Of a DNA stretch of 64,000 nucleotides, positions 16,937 through 25,897 are shown one piece after another. The notes beneath the pieces are model-generated. The model was not told the DNA's origin. It ran no database searches and saw nothing but the letters and a program-made list of their open reading frames with translations. The stretch spans positions 620,001-684,000 of the forward strand of contig NZ_CP058988.1 in the NCBI RefSeq assembly GCF_019278565.1, read 5' to 3'. The position numbers and the translations under genes are program-made. The stretch is from Cellulophaga sp. HaHa_2_95. Lineage in GTDB: Bacteria; Bacteroidota; Bacteroidia; Flavobacteriales; Flavobacteriaceae. Each line of letters starts with the position of its first letter. Position 1 is the stretch's first letter.

Positions 16937-18184
16937 ATGAAGCTTATACACTTCCTAACAGCAACCATAGTACTAGCGTTATTTGTTTCATGTACGTCTA
17001 AAAAGAAAGAGCAAACATCCTCAGAAAAAAATGTTGTAGTGGTACACCCTTTGGCATTTCCTGGCGGCACAGAAACATCATTACCGCATTTATTTTCTAA
17101 TACGGAACAAACCATACTCTCTTGGGTAAAAAGGATCAATGATTCTGTAACGCAGTTAAATTACTCCTATTTAAAAGAGGGGAATTGGGAGCAGCCTAAG
17201 GAAATTATAACAGGTAAAGATTGGTTTGTGAATTGGGCAGATTATCCAACCATTACGGAGAATAATGGAAACTTACTTGCGCATTACCTTAAAAAATCTT
17301 CCAAAGAAACTTTCGCATATGACATCAAATTGAATGTTTTATCCAAGGATGCCTTAAAATGGGAAACGCAGAAGGAATTACATACCGATAATACAAAAAC
17401 GGAACACGGTTTTGTAACGGTTTTGCCTTATCAAGAGGATTCATTTTTTATCACGTGGCTAGATGGGAGAAACACATTGTCTAATGCAACTGATGCCCAT
17501 GCGGGTCATGGAGGTACTATGGCTCTTAGAGCTGCTAAGGTTTCTTCAGAAGGTATCGTTAGCGAAGAGGTGCTTTTAGATCCTAAAACCTGTAGCTGTT
17601 GCCAAACTACTGCGGCAATTACGGCTAATGGCCCTATTGTTTTATACCGAGACCGTACGGATGAGGAGATTAGAGATATTGCCATTACAAGACGCGTAGA
17701 TGGGAAATGGACGACTCCTAAATTTATTCATAAGGACGGATGGGAAATAAATGGCTGTCCTGTGAACGGCCCTAAAGTAGATGCTATAGATAATAATATA
17801 GTAGTTGCTTGGTTTACAGCGGTAAATGGGGAGCCAAAAGTGCAATTAATCTTTTCTGAAAACGGAGGCGAAGATTTTTTAGAACCTATATTAATTAGCA
17901 ACAAGGAAACTTTGGGCAGGGTAGATGTTGAAATGCTAAACCCTGATACTGCTATAGTAAGTTGGATGGAAACGATAGCGAAAACAACCTACTTAAAAGC
18001 GATGAAAGTAACTAAAAATGGGGTGCAATCTACGCCAATTTCTATAAGTGTATTGGGCGACTCTCGAAACACGGGGTTTCCTCAAATGGAAAGAGTAGGC
18101 GATAAAATGTACTTCGCATGGACCTCGCACGATGCTAAAATATCAAGTATAAAAACAGCATGCGTTGCCTTAAATTTGTTCTAA
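16937..18184 (+). CDS. sialidase-like propeller lipoprotein with CSCC motif
   Basis: A 415-residue lipoprotein (lipobox FVSC, C19). The body has repeated beta-strand blocks of the type TWLDGRNT and VAWFTAVNGEP, suggesting a BNR/sialidase-type propeller, but typical glycosidase residues are not evident. A CSCC cluster (219-222), GCPVNGP (C274) and AHAGHGG (188-194) could bind a metal such as copper. It is translationally coupled to the TlpA-like gene with zero spacing. Function is unknown; the metal-binding idea is inference. Confidence 0.7.
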   Translation: MKLIHFLTATIVLALFVSCTSKKKEQTSSEKNVVVVHPLAFPGGTETSLPHLFSNTEQTILSWVKRINDSVTQLNYSYLKEGNWEQPKEIITGKDWFVNWADYPTITENNGNLLAHYLKKSSKETFAYDIKLNVLSKDALKWETQKELHTDNTKTEHGFVTVLPYQEDSFFITWLDGRNTLSNATDAHAGHGGTMALRAAKVSSEGIVSEEVLLDPKTCSCCQTTAAITANGPIVLYRDRTDEEIRDIAITRRVDGKWTTPKFIHKDGWEINGCPVNGPKVDAIDNNIVVAWFTAVNGEPKVQLIFSENGGEDFLEPILISNKETLGRVDVEMLNPDTAIVSWMETIAKTTYLKAMKVTKNGVQSTPISISVLGDSRNTGFPQMERVGDKMYFAWTSHDAKISSIKTACVALNLF

Positions 18185-18258
18185 AAAACCATGCTTTAAG
18201 GTATAAAAAAAATAGTGGAGTATAGCTCTGCGATTTTCATTATGAACCAAAATAGAGG

Positions 18259-18477
18259 TCAATAACCTAAAGTTTGCTCCATTCTTGAAGTTTCAATTTC
18301 ACTTGCGTGATAATTTAACTTTCCTACATTTACTCCGGTGTTGATATGACCTGTTAAGCGGCATCAGTTCTATTGTAATTATAGACGCTACGGCTCTCTA
18401 ATGCAAGTTCTCGTCTTCTTTCTTCTGCAATATGCACTTTAAGTGCTTTATGTATTTTTGTAGCTTTTTACGTGTTA
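18259..18477 (-). pseudogene. frameshifted gene remnant, family unknown
   Basis: On the minus strand two adjacent frames give protein-like text that joins across one frameshift near 18359. The upstream part ends ESRSVYNYNRTDAA then stop; the downstream part begins TGHINTGVNVGKLNYHASE and ends at a TGA at 18259. There is no good start codon upstream. The composition and smooth join suggest a decayed 3' fragment of a real gene. I do not recognise the family. The remaining gap to 18676 shows nothing else clear. Confidence 0.4.
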
Positions 18478-18676
18478 AAATGTATAATAACCCAAAGTTG
18501 TTAACGTTTAAATAATTACAAAATGTAATTATTGATCCTTTGTGGCGTCCAATACTATAATCTCTTATGGAGATAAATGGGTTTGAAGTGTCGCCTGAGG
18601 TAACTTAAGAAAATACTTTAGATGCTAGTCACGGCAATTAGCCCTAGTTTTATAATTAGCTTAAAATCAGCAACTA

Positions 18677-19375
18677 TTGAAAACACTTACGACATATTGG
18701 TTTCTACAAGATTTTAATCTATTTAAAAAATTAGGGATGTCTGCAATGATGGAAATGTGCGATTTGTTAGAGATGGAAAATATTGATAAGGGGCAAACCA
18801 TACAAATTGGTACCCGCAATAAGAAGTGTGTTTTCTTTTTAAAAAAAGGCGCAGTTAAAATCATGGATGCCTCTAGTAATACCACAAAGTACATCGTTAA
18901 AAATGGTAATATTTTTGGAGAACTTTCATTATTTAATTTGGAAGCGGCTTCAAATGAAGTGGCGCAAACGCTTGAGGATTCTATCATTTGCTATATAGAA
19001 TCTGATACAATGGAAAGACTTGTAGAGAAGCATAGTTCATTAAAAAATAGAATTCTTAAGATTTATGGATTACGAATTCAAAAATTAGAGAATAGGCTAG
19101 AGAATCTTTTATTTAAAGACAGTAAAACAAGGATAGAAGATTTTATCCAATCATACATCGAAGAATTTGGAGTAGTTAAGGAGCATAAAATTGAAGCTAA
19201 AAACCTGCTATCTCATAAAGATATTGCAAACTTGACCAATACCTCACGACAAACAGTAAACAATGTGTTAAGCACTTTGCGTAAGGACGAAAAAATATTT
19301 TATGATTCAAAATACATTTCGATAATAAACAAAAAACAATTGAAAGCTAAACAAGCTACTATAGCAACCAACTAG
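18677..19375 (+). CDS. Crp/Fnr family transcriptional regulator
   Basis: A 232-residue regulator with an N-terminal cyclic-nucleotide-binding-like domain (GNIFGELSLF at 77-86 is the phosphate-loop position, but the usual arginine is absent) and a C-terminal helix-turn-helix (about 181-202, KDIANLTNTSRQTVNNVLST). No FNR-type iron-sulfur cysteine cluster is present, so the signal is unknown. The TTG start at 18677 gives the full N-terminal domain; the next ATG would remove 20 residues. It heads a ten-gene plus-strand cluster. Confidence 0.88.
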   Translation: MKTLTTYWFLQDFNLFKKLGMSAMMEMCDLLEMENIDKGQTIQIGTRNKKCVFFLKKGAVKIMDASSNTTKYIVKNGNIFGELSLFNLEAASNEVAQTLEDSIICYIESDTMERLVEKHSSLKNRILKIYGLRIQKLENRLENLLFKDSKTRIEDFIQSYIEEFGVVKEHKIEAKNLLSHKDIANLTNTSRQTVNNVLSTLRKDEKIFYDSKYISIINKKQLKAKQATIATN

Positions 19376-19387
19376 ACCATACCATTT

Positions 19388-20062
19388 ATGAATACCAATA
19401 CGACCATTAAAATCTTAGGATACCTAGGGTTATTAGGAGCCCTATTCGTAGGGATAGGAGAGTACCTACTACATTATTCTCCCAATATTTTAGGACATGC
19501 AAAAGACTACGAATTTTTTACGTTTGTAAGCCTAGAGCACATGACGCTTGGCCATTTTTTAGCAGTCATAGGACTTCCATTCTATTTTGCAGGTTATATT
19601 CATATTTATTTAATGTTAAGGTCTGGTAGTGAAACACTCGCTAGACTTACGCTTGGCTTAGGTTTTATTGCCTTTGCAGTAGGTGGTATTTGGATTGGTT
19701 CCAGAGCAACAATAGGGAATATTGTGCACTTAAAAGAGGCTATAGATCCAGAAGTTTATAAAAACCTAGTAGCGCATTATACCAATCATGCAGAGATATT
19801 GGTACAGGCATTACGCGTAGTAATCGCCCTATTATCCATCACTTTTGTGAGTGCTATTTTAAAAGGAGGCTCCTACTATAAAAAATGGATGGCATTTTTT
19901 AATCCGATAACAATTTTAATAGCCATAGCGCTTAGTGGTCTAGCAATACCCTCTATTGGGCAGCATACCTTACCTATTTTAATGAATATCACTCATTTCA
20001 TACTTTTTAGCCTATCCATATATCAACTAAACAATTTTATAAAACCATTACATCATGATTAA
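19388..20062 (+). CDS. six-segment integral membrane protein, unknown function
   Basis: A 224-residue protein with about six hydrophobic segments (near 8-27, 55-78, 85-105, 138-158, 172-190, 196-215). Histidines are placed in the second membrane region (SLEHMTLGHFL). I cannot assign a family with confidence; a DUF6796-like protein is possible. It starts 12 bases after the regulator gene and overlaps the next gene by 8 bases, which indicates translational coupling within the operon. Confidence 0.75.
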   Translation: MNTNTTIKILGYLGLLGALFVGIGEYLLHYSPNILGHAKDYEFFTFVSLEHMTLGHFLAVIGLPFYFAGYIHIYLMLRSGSETLARLTLGLGFIAFAVGGIWIGSRATIGNIVHLKEAIDPEVYKNLVAHYTNHAEILVQALRVVIALLSITFVSAILKGGSYYKKWMAFFNPITILIAIALSGLAIPSIGQHTLPILMNITHFILFSLSIYQLNNFIKPLHHD

Positions 20063-21707
20063 AAAGATTTTAAAAGTACTAGGCATCGCTTTAGTATTAA
20101 TGATAGGGATCGTCCTTTTTCGTTTCTGGAAAGATTCCGTTTCTGACAAGTACGATGTTAGTATTGCCACAGAGAAGATTCCAAAATTTACGAGTATTCC
20201 TCTAGATTTCACCCATAAATATAGGGGTGATAAATCGTTGCCTATAGCACCATCTGCACTTATTGATATTGATAATGATAATATTGATGAAGTATTCTTT
20301 GGTGGCGGAATGGATCAAGAAGATGCTATCTATGCCTTTAGAGATCATGCATTTGTTTTAATTTCTGAAGAAGTTGGTTTGGCTAAAAAAGGAAATACAA
20401 TGACCACCTTAGGAGCTGTATCTGCCGATATGGATAATAACGGATTTTCAGATTTAGTACTAGGTCGTGAAGACGGTCTGTATATTTATTATAATACAGA
20501 CGGTGTTTTTACCATTCAGAAGATTGAAACGCCCATCAATAAAAAATCTACACCTGCTGGGATTACAGTAGGCGATATAGATAAAGATGGCGATTTAGAT
20601 ATTTTCCTGTCTACCTACCTTAAAAAAGAATTAATGGAAGGCCAGAATATTTTTGAACGTTATGACTATGGTGCTACGAGTGAGTTATTATTAAACAATG
20701 GAGATAATACATTTGTTAGCATCACCAAGCAAGCAGGATTAGAATATATACACAATACATTTCAAGGTGTTTTTGTAGACATTGATAATGATTCTTGGTT
20801 AGACTTGGTGGTAGTACATGATACCGGAGAGGCTAGAACATATAAGAATAATGGAGATTTAACCTTCACCATGAAAGAGAACCCTTTAACAAAGAAATTT
20901 GCTTACCCTATGGGCTTGGCTGTCGGGGATTATAATAATGATGGTCTTGTAGATTTTATGTTTTCAAATGTAGGTACTACCGCACCAGATTTTATGGCGA
21001 GTGGTGATATTAAAAATAAAGAGTTATACACAGATAAGTGGATTCTTTTTAAAAATGAAGGTAATTTTAAGTTTACAGATGCTGCAGAGGATGCCAAAAT
21101 TGCTGATTATGAATTTTCATGGGGATGCACTTTTGCAGATATGAATAATGACGGACTTCAAGATTTAATTGTAGCAGAAAATTATGTTGATTTTCCATTT
21201 AGTAAACTGTTTAAACTACCAGGAAGATTTTTAGTGCAGAAAGAAGATCACACTTTTGTGCCTACCGAAAAGGAAAGTGGTGTTGAAAATCCTTTTTACG
21301 GGATAACCGCTTTGGTAAGTGATTTTAATAAGGATGGGTATCTAGATTTAATTTGGACCAATATAGATGGACCAGCTTTTGCGTATCTTAACGAAGGTGG
21401 GTCAAATAATCATATTCAAATTAATTTAGTAGAAAATGCAGCAACTATGGGGGCAAAAGTCACTGTAGAAACGCCAACGAAAAAACTAACAGATTGGTTG
21501 GTTACTGGAGAAGGTCTTGCTAGTGATCAAACTGCCTTATTAAATTTTGGATTAGGAGATGAAACTACGGTGAATAAAATTACAATCCAATATTCCAATG
21601 GTAAGGTAGAAGAGCTTCTGAATCCTAAGGTAAATACCGTTGTAGATGTTCAAAAAGAAAAATTGTTAGCAATGAAACTGATGTTAAAAGACACTATAAA
21701 TCAATAG
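20055..21707 (+). CDS. FG-GAP/VCBS-repeat protein, CRTAC1-like
   Basis: A 550-residue exported protein with an N-terminal hydrophobic anchor (about 5-25). At least six calcium-loop repeats of the type DIDKDGDLDI, DYNNDGLVDF, DMNNDGLQDL and DFNKDGYLDL are visible, forming a predicted seven-bladed propeller. The C-terminal region (NNHIQINL, VTGEGLASDQ) matches the ASPIC/UnbV domain that accompanies FG-GAP repeats in CRTAC1-type proteins. It is likely extracytoplasmic and calcium-binding; its ligand is unknown. It is coupled to both neighbours. Confidence 0.85.
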   Translation: MIKKILKVLGIALVLMIGIVLFRFWKDSVSDKYDVSIATEKIPKFTSIPLDFTHKYRGDKSLPIAPSALIDIDNDNIDEVFFGGGMDQEDAIYAFRDHAFVLISEEVGLAKKGNTMTTLGAVSADMDNNGFSDLVLGREDGLYIYYNTDGVFTIQKIETPINKKSTPAGITVGDIDKDGDLDIFLSTYLKKELMEGQNIFERYDYGATSELLLNNGDNTFVSITKQAGLEYIHNTFQGVFVDIDNDSWLDLVVVHDTGEARTYKNNGDLTFTMKENPLTKKFAYPMGLAVGDYNNDGLVDFMFSNVGTTAPDFMASGDIKNKELYTDKWILFKNEGNFKFTDAAEDAKIADYEFSWGCTFADMNNDGLQDLIVAENYVDFPFSKLFKLPGRFLVQKEDHTFVPTEKESGVENPFYGITALVSDFNKDGYLDLIWTNIDGPAFAYLNEGGSNNHIQINLVENAATMGAKVTVETPTKKLTDWLVTGEGLASDQTALLNFGLGDETTVNKITIQYSNGKVEELLNPKVNTVVDVQKEKLLAMKLMLKDTINQ

Positions 21708-21708
21708 T

Positions 21709-21978
21709 ATGAAAAATATTTTAAAATCAGTTTTCAATAAAAGACCAGATGTTTTTGATGCCATCCCTGAATCAGTATGTCCTAATTGTTGGGGAGACCA
21801 AGAATATGGGAATGTTATTCGTGAAAAGTATAAGGACATTCAAATAGAAGTCAATAATAAAGAACGTAAACATGCTTTTATTCAAGATTTTATCGTCACA
21901 AATTTAAGTGGTATACGATTAAAAAGTACGGTTAATGGATTAGAGTGCCCAACCTGTCAATTGCGTAATGAAGATTAA
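21709..21978 (+). CDS. small double-CxxC protein
   Basis: An 89-residue protein with two CxxC pairs (C24/C27 in SVCPNCWG, C80/C83 in ECPTCQL), suggesting one zinc site or a redox site. No signal peptide or membrane segment is visible. It begins one base after the FG-GAP gene stop and overlaps the following membrane-protein gene by 11 bases. The family is unnamed to my knowledge. Confidence 0.75.
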   Translation: MKNILKSVFNKRPDVFDAIPESVCPNCWGDQEYGNVIREKYKDIQIEVNNKERKHAFIQDFIVTNLSGIRLKSTVNGLECPTCQLRNED

Positions 21979-22336
21979 TAGTTATAGCCTAATTCTATCG
22001 TTACTTATTATTGGAACTATAGGAGTCGGAGGGCTTGTTCTAGAAGAATTGCTAACAGGAAATGGCTGCCCTAAAATAGGAATGGTACCAGCATGTATTA
22101 TTGTCTTGTTTTGTTTTTTAGTTCCACTTGTAGCGCATTTAAAAAAGAAATGGAATGTGTTGTATTTCCTTTTTACAGGCTTAGCTTTTGTAATTGCAAT
22201 AATCGCTTCGGTGATGCAATATTTAGGACATAGTGAGTGTCCTAAAACAGATGGGGGTATCCCTATGTGTTATTTGTCTTTTGCAATTTTTTCACTTTTA
22301 ATTACGCTTAAAATTATTCAGCTTAAAAAATATTAA
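21968..22336 (+). CDS. small four-segment membrane protein with cysteines
   Basis: A 122-residue integral membrane protein with four hydrophobic segments. Cysteine-containing loops outside the membrane (GNGCPKIG, SECPKTDGG, PMCYL) could form disulfides or bind metal. It overlaps the double-CxxC gene by 11 bases and lies 22 bases upstream of the Omp85-type gene. No family is recognised. Confidence 0.7.
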   Translation: MKINSYSLILSLLIIGTIGVGGLVLEELLTGNGCPKIGMVPACIIVLFCFLVPLVAHLKKKWNVLYFLFTGLAFVIAIIASVMQYLGHSECPKTDGGIPMCYLSFAIFSLLITLKIIQLKKY

Positions 22337-22358
22337 ATTAACAACCAACGGTTCAAAA

Positions 22359-25300
22359 ATGAAAACTTTTAAAATACGCAACCTTTTGTTATCGCTAACT
22401 GCGATACTAAGTTCCAGTTTAGTTTTTTCACAAGAAATTGAAAAAACTATTTACATGACAGGGAACACTTCAGATGTAACAAATACACAGGTCCTTACTC
22501 AAATAGCGCTAGCGGCAAAAGCTGCAGAAAACCCTATGCTTCTTTTATTGGGTAACGAAGCTCCTAAAGAAAATTATGAAGCCTCACTTAACGAGCAACT
22601 CTTAGTCATAAATGATTTTAAGAAAGAAGCCATATTTATTGGTGGTAGTCAAGAATGGTCAAAAGAAGGCTACAAGCGTTTAAAGGATATTGAAAAGCAT
22701 ATCAATAAAAATAGTAAAGCTAAATTTTATCCTGATAATGATGAGCCTATAGATGCTTATGACATTTCTGAAAATGTGGTTTTAATTACTGTAGATTCTC
22801 AATGGTATTTAGAAGATTGGAATCAGAATGTATATATCAATGAAGACGCTGAAATTAAGAATAGAAATTTATTCTTTTTAGAATTCGAAAACAGAATTAA
22901 AAAAGCACAAGGGAAAATTATTCTTATAGCGATGCACCATCCTATAGAAACCAATACAAGACAAGGCTTATGGGCGAATATAGGTGGTTTTGATGTTAAT
23001 GATTTTCAGAACGCGCAATATAGAAGTTTAAGACAAAGGCTTAAAACTATAGCTAGAGGAGCAGATGATGTTATTTTTCTTTCTGGCCATGGTAAAAATC
23101 TACAATACCTTAATGCTGCAGTTCCTCAAATTATTAGTGGAGCGGCGGGAGATTTAGAAGCAGTAAAAAAAGAAGATAATGGGCAGTTTGCACTAGCAAA
23201 AAATGGGTATGCACGTTTAGATATTGGAGTGAACGGAAAAGTTGTCGTACACTTTTTTACACTTGAAAACGGAGTTTCAAAACAAGTTTTTACATCAACT
23301 ATATTAAAAGGTGGTTTGGAAGAAGAGACGGAGGCATACGCAACCAAAAGTAATTTTCCTTCTAAAAAATCTGCTGCAGTGTATACCAAGGAAGAAACAA
23401 CTAAGAGTGGTGTGTATAAGGCACTTTGGGGAGATCATTATAGAGAATACTACGGGAAAGAAGTGCATGTTCCTGTGGTTCTTTTAGATACGTTAAAAGG
23501 TGGATTAACACCTGTGAAACGTGGAGGTGGACAACAATCAAAATCACTTAGATTAGAAGATAAAAACGGACAACAGTTTGTAATGCGGGCTTTAAAAAAG
23601 AGTACCACTAAATTTTTACAAGCCAATGCTTTTCAAGACACTTATATTGGTGATGCTTTAGATGGTACCGTTGTAGATAAATTTCTTTCAGATTTCTATA
23701 CCACTTCGCATCCATATACTCCTTTTGCTATTGGGGGCTTATCAGATGCTGTAGGGGTTTTTCATACCAACCCAGAGATTTATTACATTCCTAAGCAAAA
23801 AGCCTTAGTAGAGTTTAATGATGATTTTGGTGATGAATTGTATATGATAGAAGAGCATGTAGGAGATACCCAATTAGCGTCAGAATCTTTTGGTACACCC
23901 GTTAAAATTTTAAGCACTGCTGATGTCTTACAAGAGATTAATAAATCTGGTAAATCTGTTGTAGATGAACCTTCTTATATTAAAGCCCGTCTTTTTGATA
24001 TGCTTTTAGGAGATTGGGACAGACATGAAGATCAATGGCGTTGGGCACTTTTTAAAAATGAAGATGGTACAGAATACTGTAAGCCTATTCCAAGAGATCG
24101 GGATCAAGCTTTTTCAAAGTATGACGGTGCGCTTATCAGTTTTTTAACTAGAGCCATACCAGGTTTGCGTAAAATGCAAACCTATGATGATGATTTAAGA
24201 AGCGTAAAATGGTTTGCGTCATCTCCTTACCATTTAGATCTAACATTGATCAATGCTTCTGGTTGGGAAGAGTGGGAAAAACAGGCAAAAGCAATTCAAG
24301 AAGGACTTTCTGATGCTGATATAGAAAAGGCTTTTGAAAATATCCCTGCAGAAATTAAAGGGGCTACAATAGAAGATATTAAAGAGAAGCTAAAAGGAAG
24401 ACGTGAAAATCTTCTAAAAATCGCCAATGCATATTATTTGTATTTAAATAAATTTGAGGTAGTCACTGGAACACAAAAATCAGACGATTTTAAAATTACG
24501 AGGCTTCCAAATGGTCAAACAAACATAAGAATAGACCGTAAAGATTTAGGAATTCTAAACCGTACCTTTTCCAGAGATGTTACCAAAGAAATATGGATAT
24601 ATGGCCTTGATGGTAGTGACACATTTGTCGTAGAAGGCGAAGGAGATCACCTTGTGAATATAAAAATAATTGGAGGTAAGAAGAATGATACCTATGACTT
24701 TAAAAACACCAAGAAAGTAAAAATATACGATTATAAGAGTAAAGAAAATACCATTGTCAATAAAAAATCTAAAAAATGGCTTGTAGATGATTATAGCATT
24801 AACAATTATGATCACAAGAAAGTAAAATATAGTTTTGATCAACTCTTGCCTATAATTGCGGTTAATCCAGATGATGGTCTCAAGGTGGGTGTACTTAGTA
24901 ATCATGCTTATTATGGTTTGCAAAGAAATCCATTTACCTATAAGCACAGTATTAATGCCGCTTATTATACAAGTACATCGGGTTTTGATGTTTCGTATAA
25001 AGGAGAGTTTTCTAATATTTTCAAGCATTGGAATTTTGGAATAGAGGGCTTGTATACGAGTCCAAATTTTGCTGAAAATTTCTTTGGGTTTGGTAATGAA
25101 ACGGAATATGATAAAGATGATAATGATTTAGATTTTAATAGAGTTAGAATACGGAAGTGGAATGCAGCTGTCTCTTTAAATTGGAGAGGTGCAAACGGAG
25201 GATTCTTTCAGTTTAAACCACTTGTAGAATCATTTGATGTTGAAAATACAGAAGACCGCTTTGTAGCAAACCTTCCAGAAGGCAATACAATTTTTGAGCA

Positions 25301-25877
25301 TCAGATTTATGGCGGAGCTGAAGCTACCTACAGTTATGAGAATAAGGATAGCGCCGCTTTTCCTACCTTAGGATTAAATATGGGCTTAACAGCAGGGTAC
25401 AAAACAAATATTGATGATACCACAGCAGAAAATAGTTTTGGATACCTACAACCAGAATTAGCAATAAACCATAAGCTTACAAAAAGTGGTAGTTTAGTAT
25501 TGGCTACTAAATTAGGCGGTGAAGTTATTCTTGGCGATGATTTTGAATTTTATCATGGTGCTACAATAGGAGGAAACAATAGCCTTAGAGGGTTTAGAAA
25601 TGAACGCTTTACAGGGAAACAATCTTTTTATCAGAATACGGATGTAAGAATACCCTTAGGAGGTCTAAAAACAAGTGTCATTCCTATTCGTTTTGGCGTA
25701 ACAGGAAGTTTTGATTATGGTCGTGTTTGGACAACTGATGATAACTCTAACGTTTGGCATAACTCTGTTGGAGGGTCATTATGGGTCGTTGGAGCAGAAG
25801 CTTTAACAGCTAATCTTGGCTATTTTAATAGTACAGATGGAGGTAGAATTGTCTTTGTACTCGGATTCTCATTTTAA
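22359..25877 (+). CDS. outer-membrane protein: degenerate metallophosphatase, kinase-like centre, Omp85-type barrel
   Basis: A 1172-residue protein with a cleavable signal peptide (1-25). Residues about 28-320 align by eye with the calcineurin-like domain of Bacteroidetes phosphatase-Omp85 proteins (VDSQWYLEDW, AMHHPIETN retained). However, the metal motifs are replaced: TGN, LLGNEAPK, GGSQEW and GHGKN stand where GD, GDN, GNHDW and GHxH are expected. Residues about 385-600 contain a glycine-rich loop, FVMRALKK, GDWDRHEDQWRW (551-562) and PRDRDQAF (578-585), resembling an atypical kinase core. The C-terminal third is a beta barrel with GGNNSLRGFRNERF and a terminal phenylalanine for BAM insertion. 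Confidence 0.78.
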   Translation: MKTFKIRNLLLSLTAILSSSLVFSQEIEKTIYMTGNTSDVTNTQVLTQIALAAKAAENPMLLLLGNEAPKENYEASLNEQLLVINDFKKEAIFIGGSQEWSKEGYKRLKDIEKHINKNSKAKFYPDNDEPIDAYDISENVVLITVDSQWYLEDWNQNVYINEDAEIKNRNLFFLEFENRIKKAQGKIILIAMHHPIETNTRQGLWANIGGFDVNDFQNAQYRSLRQRLKTIARGADDVIFLSGHGKNLQYLNAAVPQIISGAAGDLEAVKKEDNGQFALAKNGYARLDIGVNGKVVVHFFTLENGVSKQVFTSTILKGGLEEETEAYATKSNFPSKKSAAVYTKEETTKSGVYKALWGDHYREYYGKEVHVPVVLLDTLKGGLTPVKRGGGQQSKSLRLEDKNGQQFVMRALKKSTTKFLQANAFQDTYIGDALDGTVVDKFLSDFYTTSHPYTPFAIGGLSDAVGVFHTNPEIYYIPKQKALVEFNDDFGDELYMIEEHVGDTQLASESFGTPVKILSTADVLQEINKSGKSVVDEPSYIKARLFDMLLGDWDRHEDQWRWALFKNEDGTEYCKPIPRDRDQAFSKYDGALISFLTRAIPGLRKMQTYDDDLRSVKWFASSPYHLDLTLINASGWEEWEKQAKAIQEGLSDADIEKAFENIPAEIKGATIEDIKEKLKGRRENLLKIANAYYLYLNKFEVVTGTQKSDDFKITRLPNGQTNIRIDRKDLGILNRTFSRDVTKEIWIYGLDGSDTFVVEGEGDHLVNIKIIGGKKNDTYDFKNTKKVKIYDYKSKENTIVNKKSKKWLVDDYSINNYDHKKVKYSFDQLLPIIAVNPDDGLKVGVLSNHAYYGLQRNPFTYKHSINAAYYTSTSGFDVSYKGEFSNIFKHWNFGIEGLYTSPNFAENFFGFGNETEYDKDDNDLDFNRVRIRKWNAAVSLNWRGANGGFFQFKPLVESFDVENTEDRFVANLPEGNTIFEHQIYGGAEATYSYENKDSAAFPTLGLNMGLTAGYKTNIDDTTAENSFGYLQPELAINHKLTKSGSLVLATKLGGEVILGDDFEFYHGATIGGNNSLRGFRNERFTGKQSFYQNTDVRIPLGGLKTSVIPIRFGVTGSFDYGRVWTTDDNSNVWHNSVGGSLWVVGAEALTANLGYFNSTDGGRIVFVLGFSF

Positions 25878-25897
25878 TACTAAAAACCAATATACCT

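Noticed and set aside
24555..25028. A 157-residue minus-strand reading frame inside the Omp85-type gene
   Set aside because: Antisense shadow of a long gene with clear domain motifs; composition is typical of reverse-strand AT-rich sequence.
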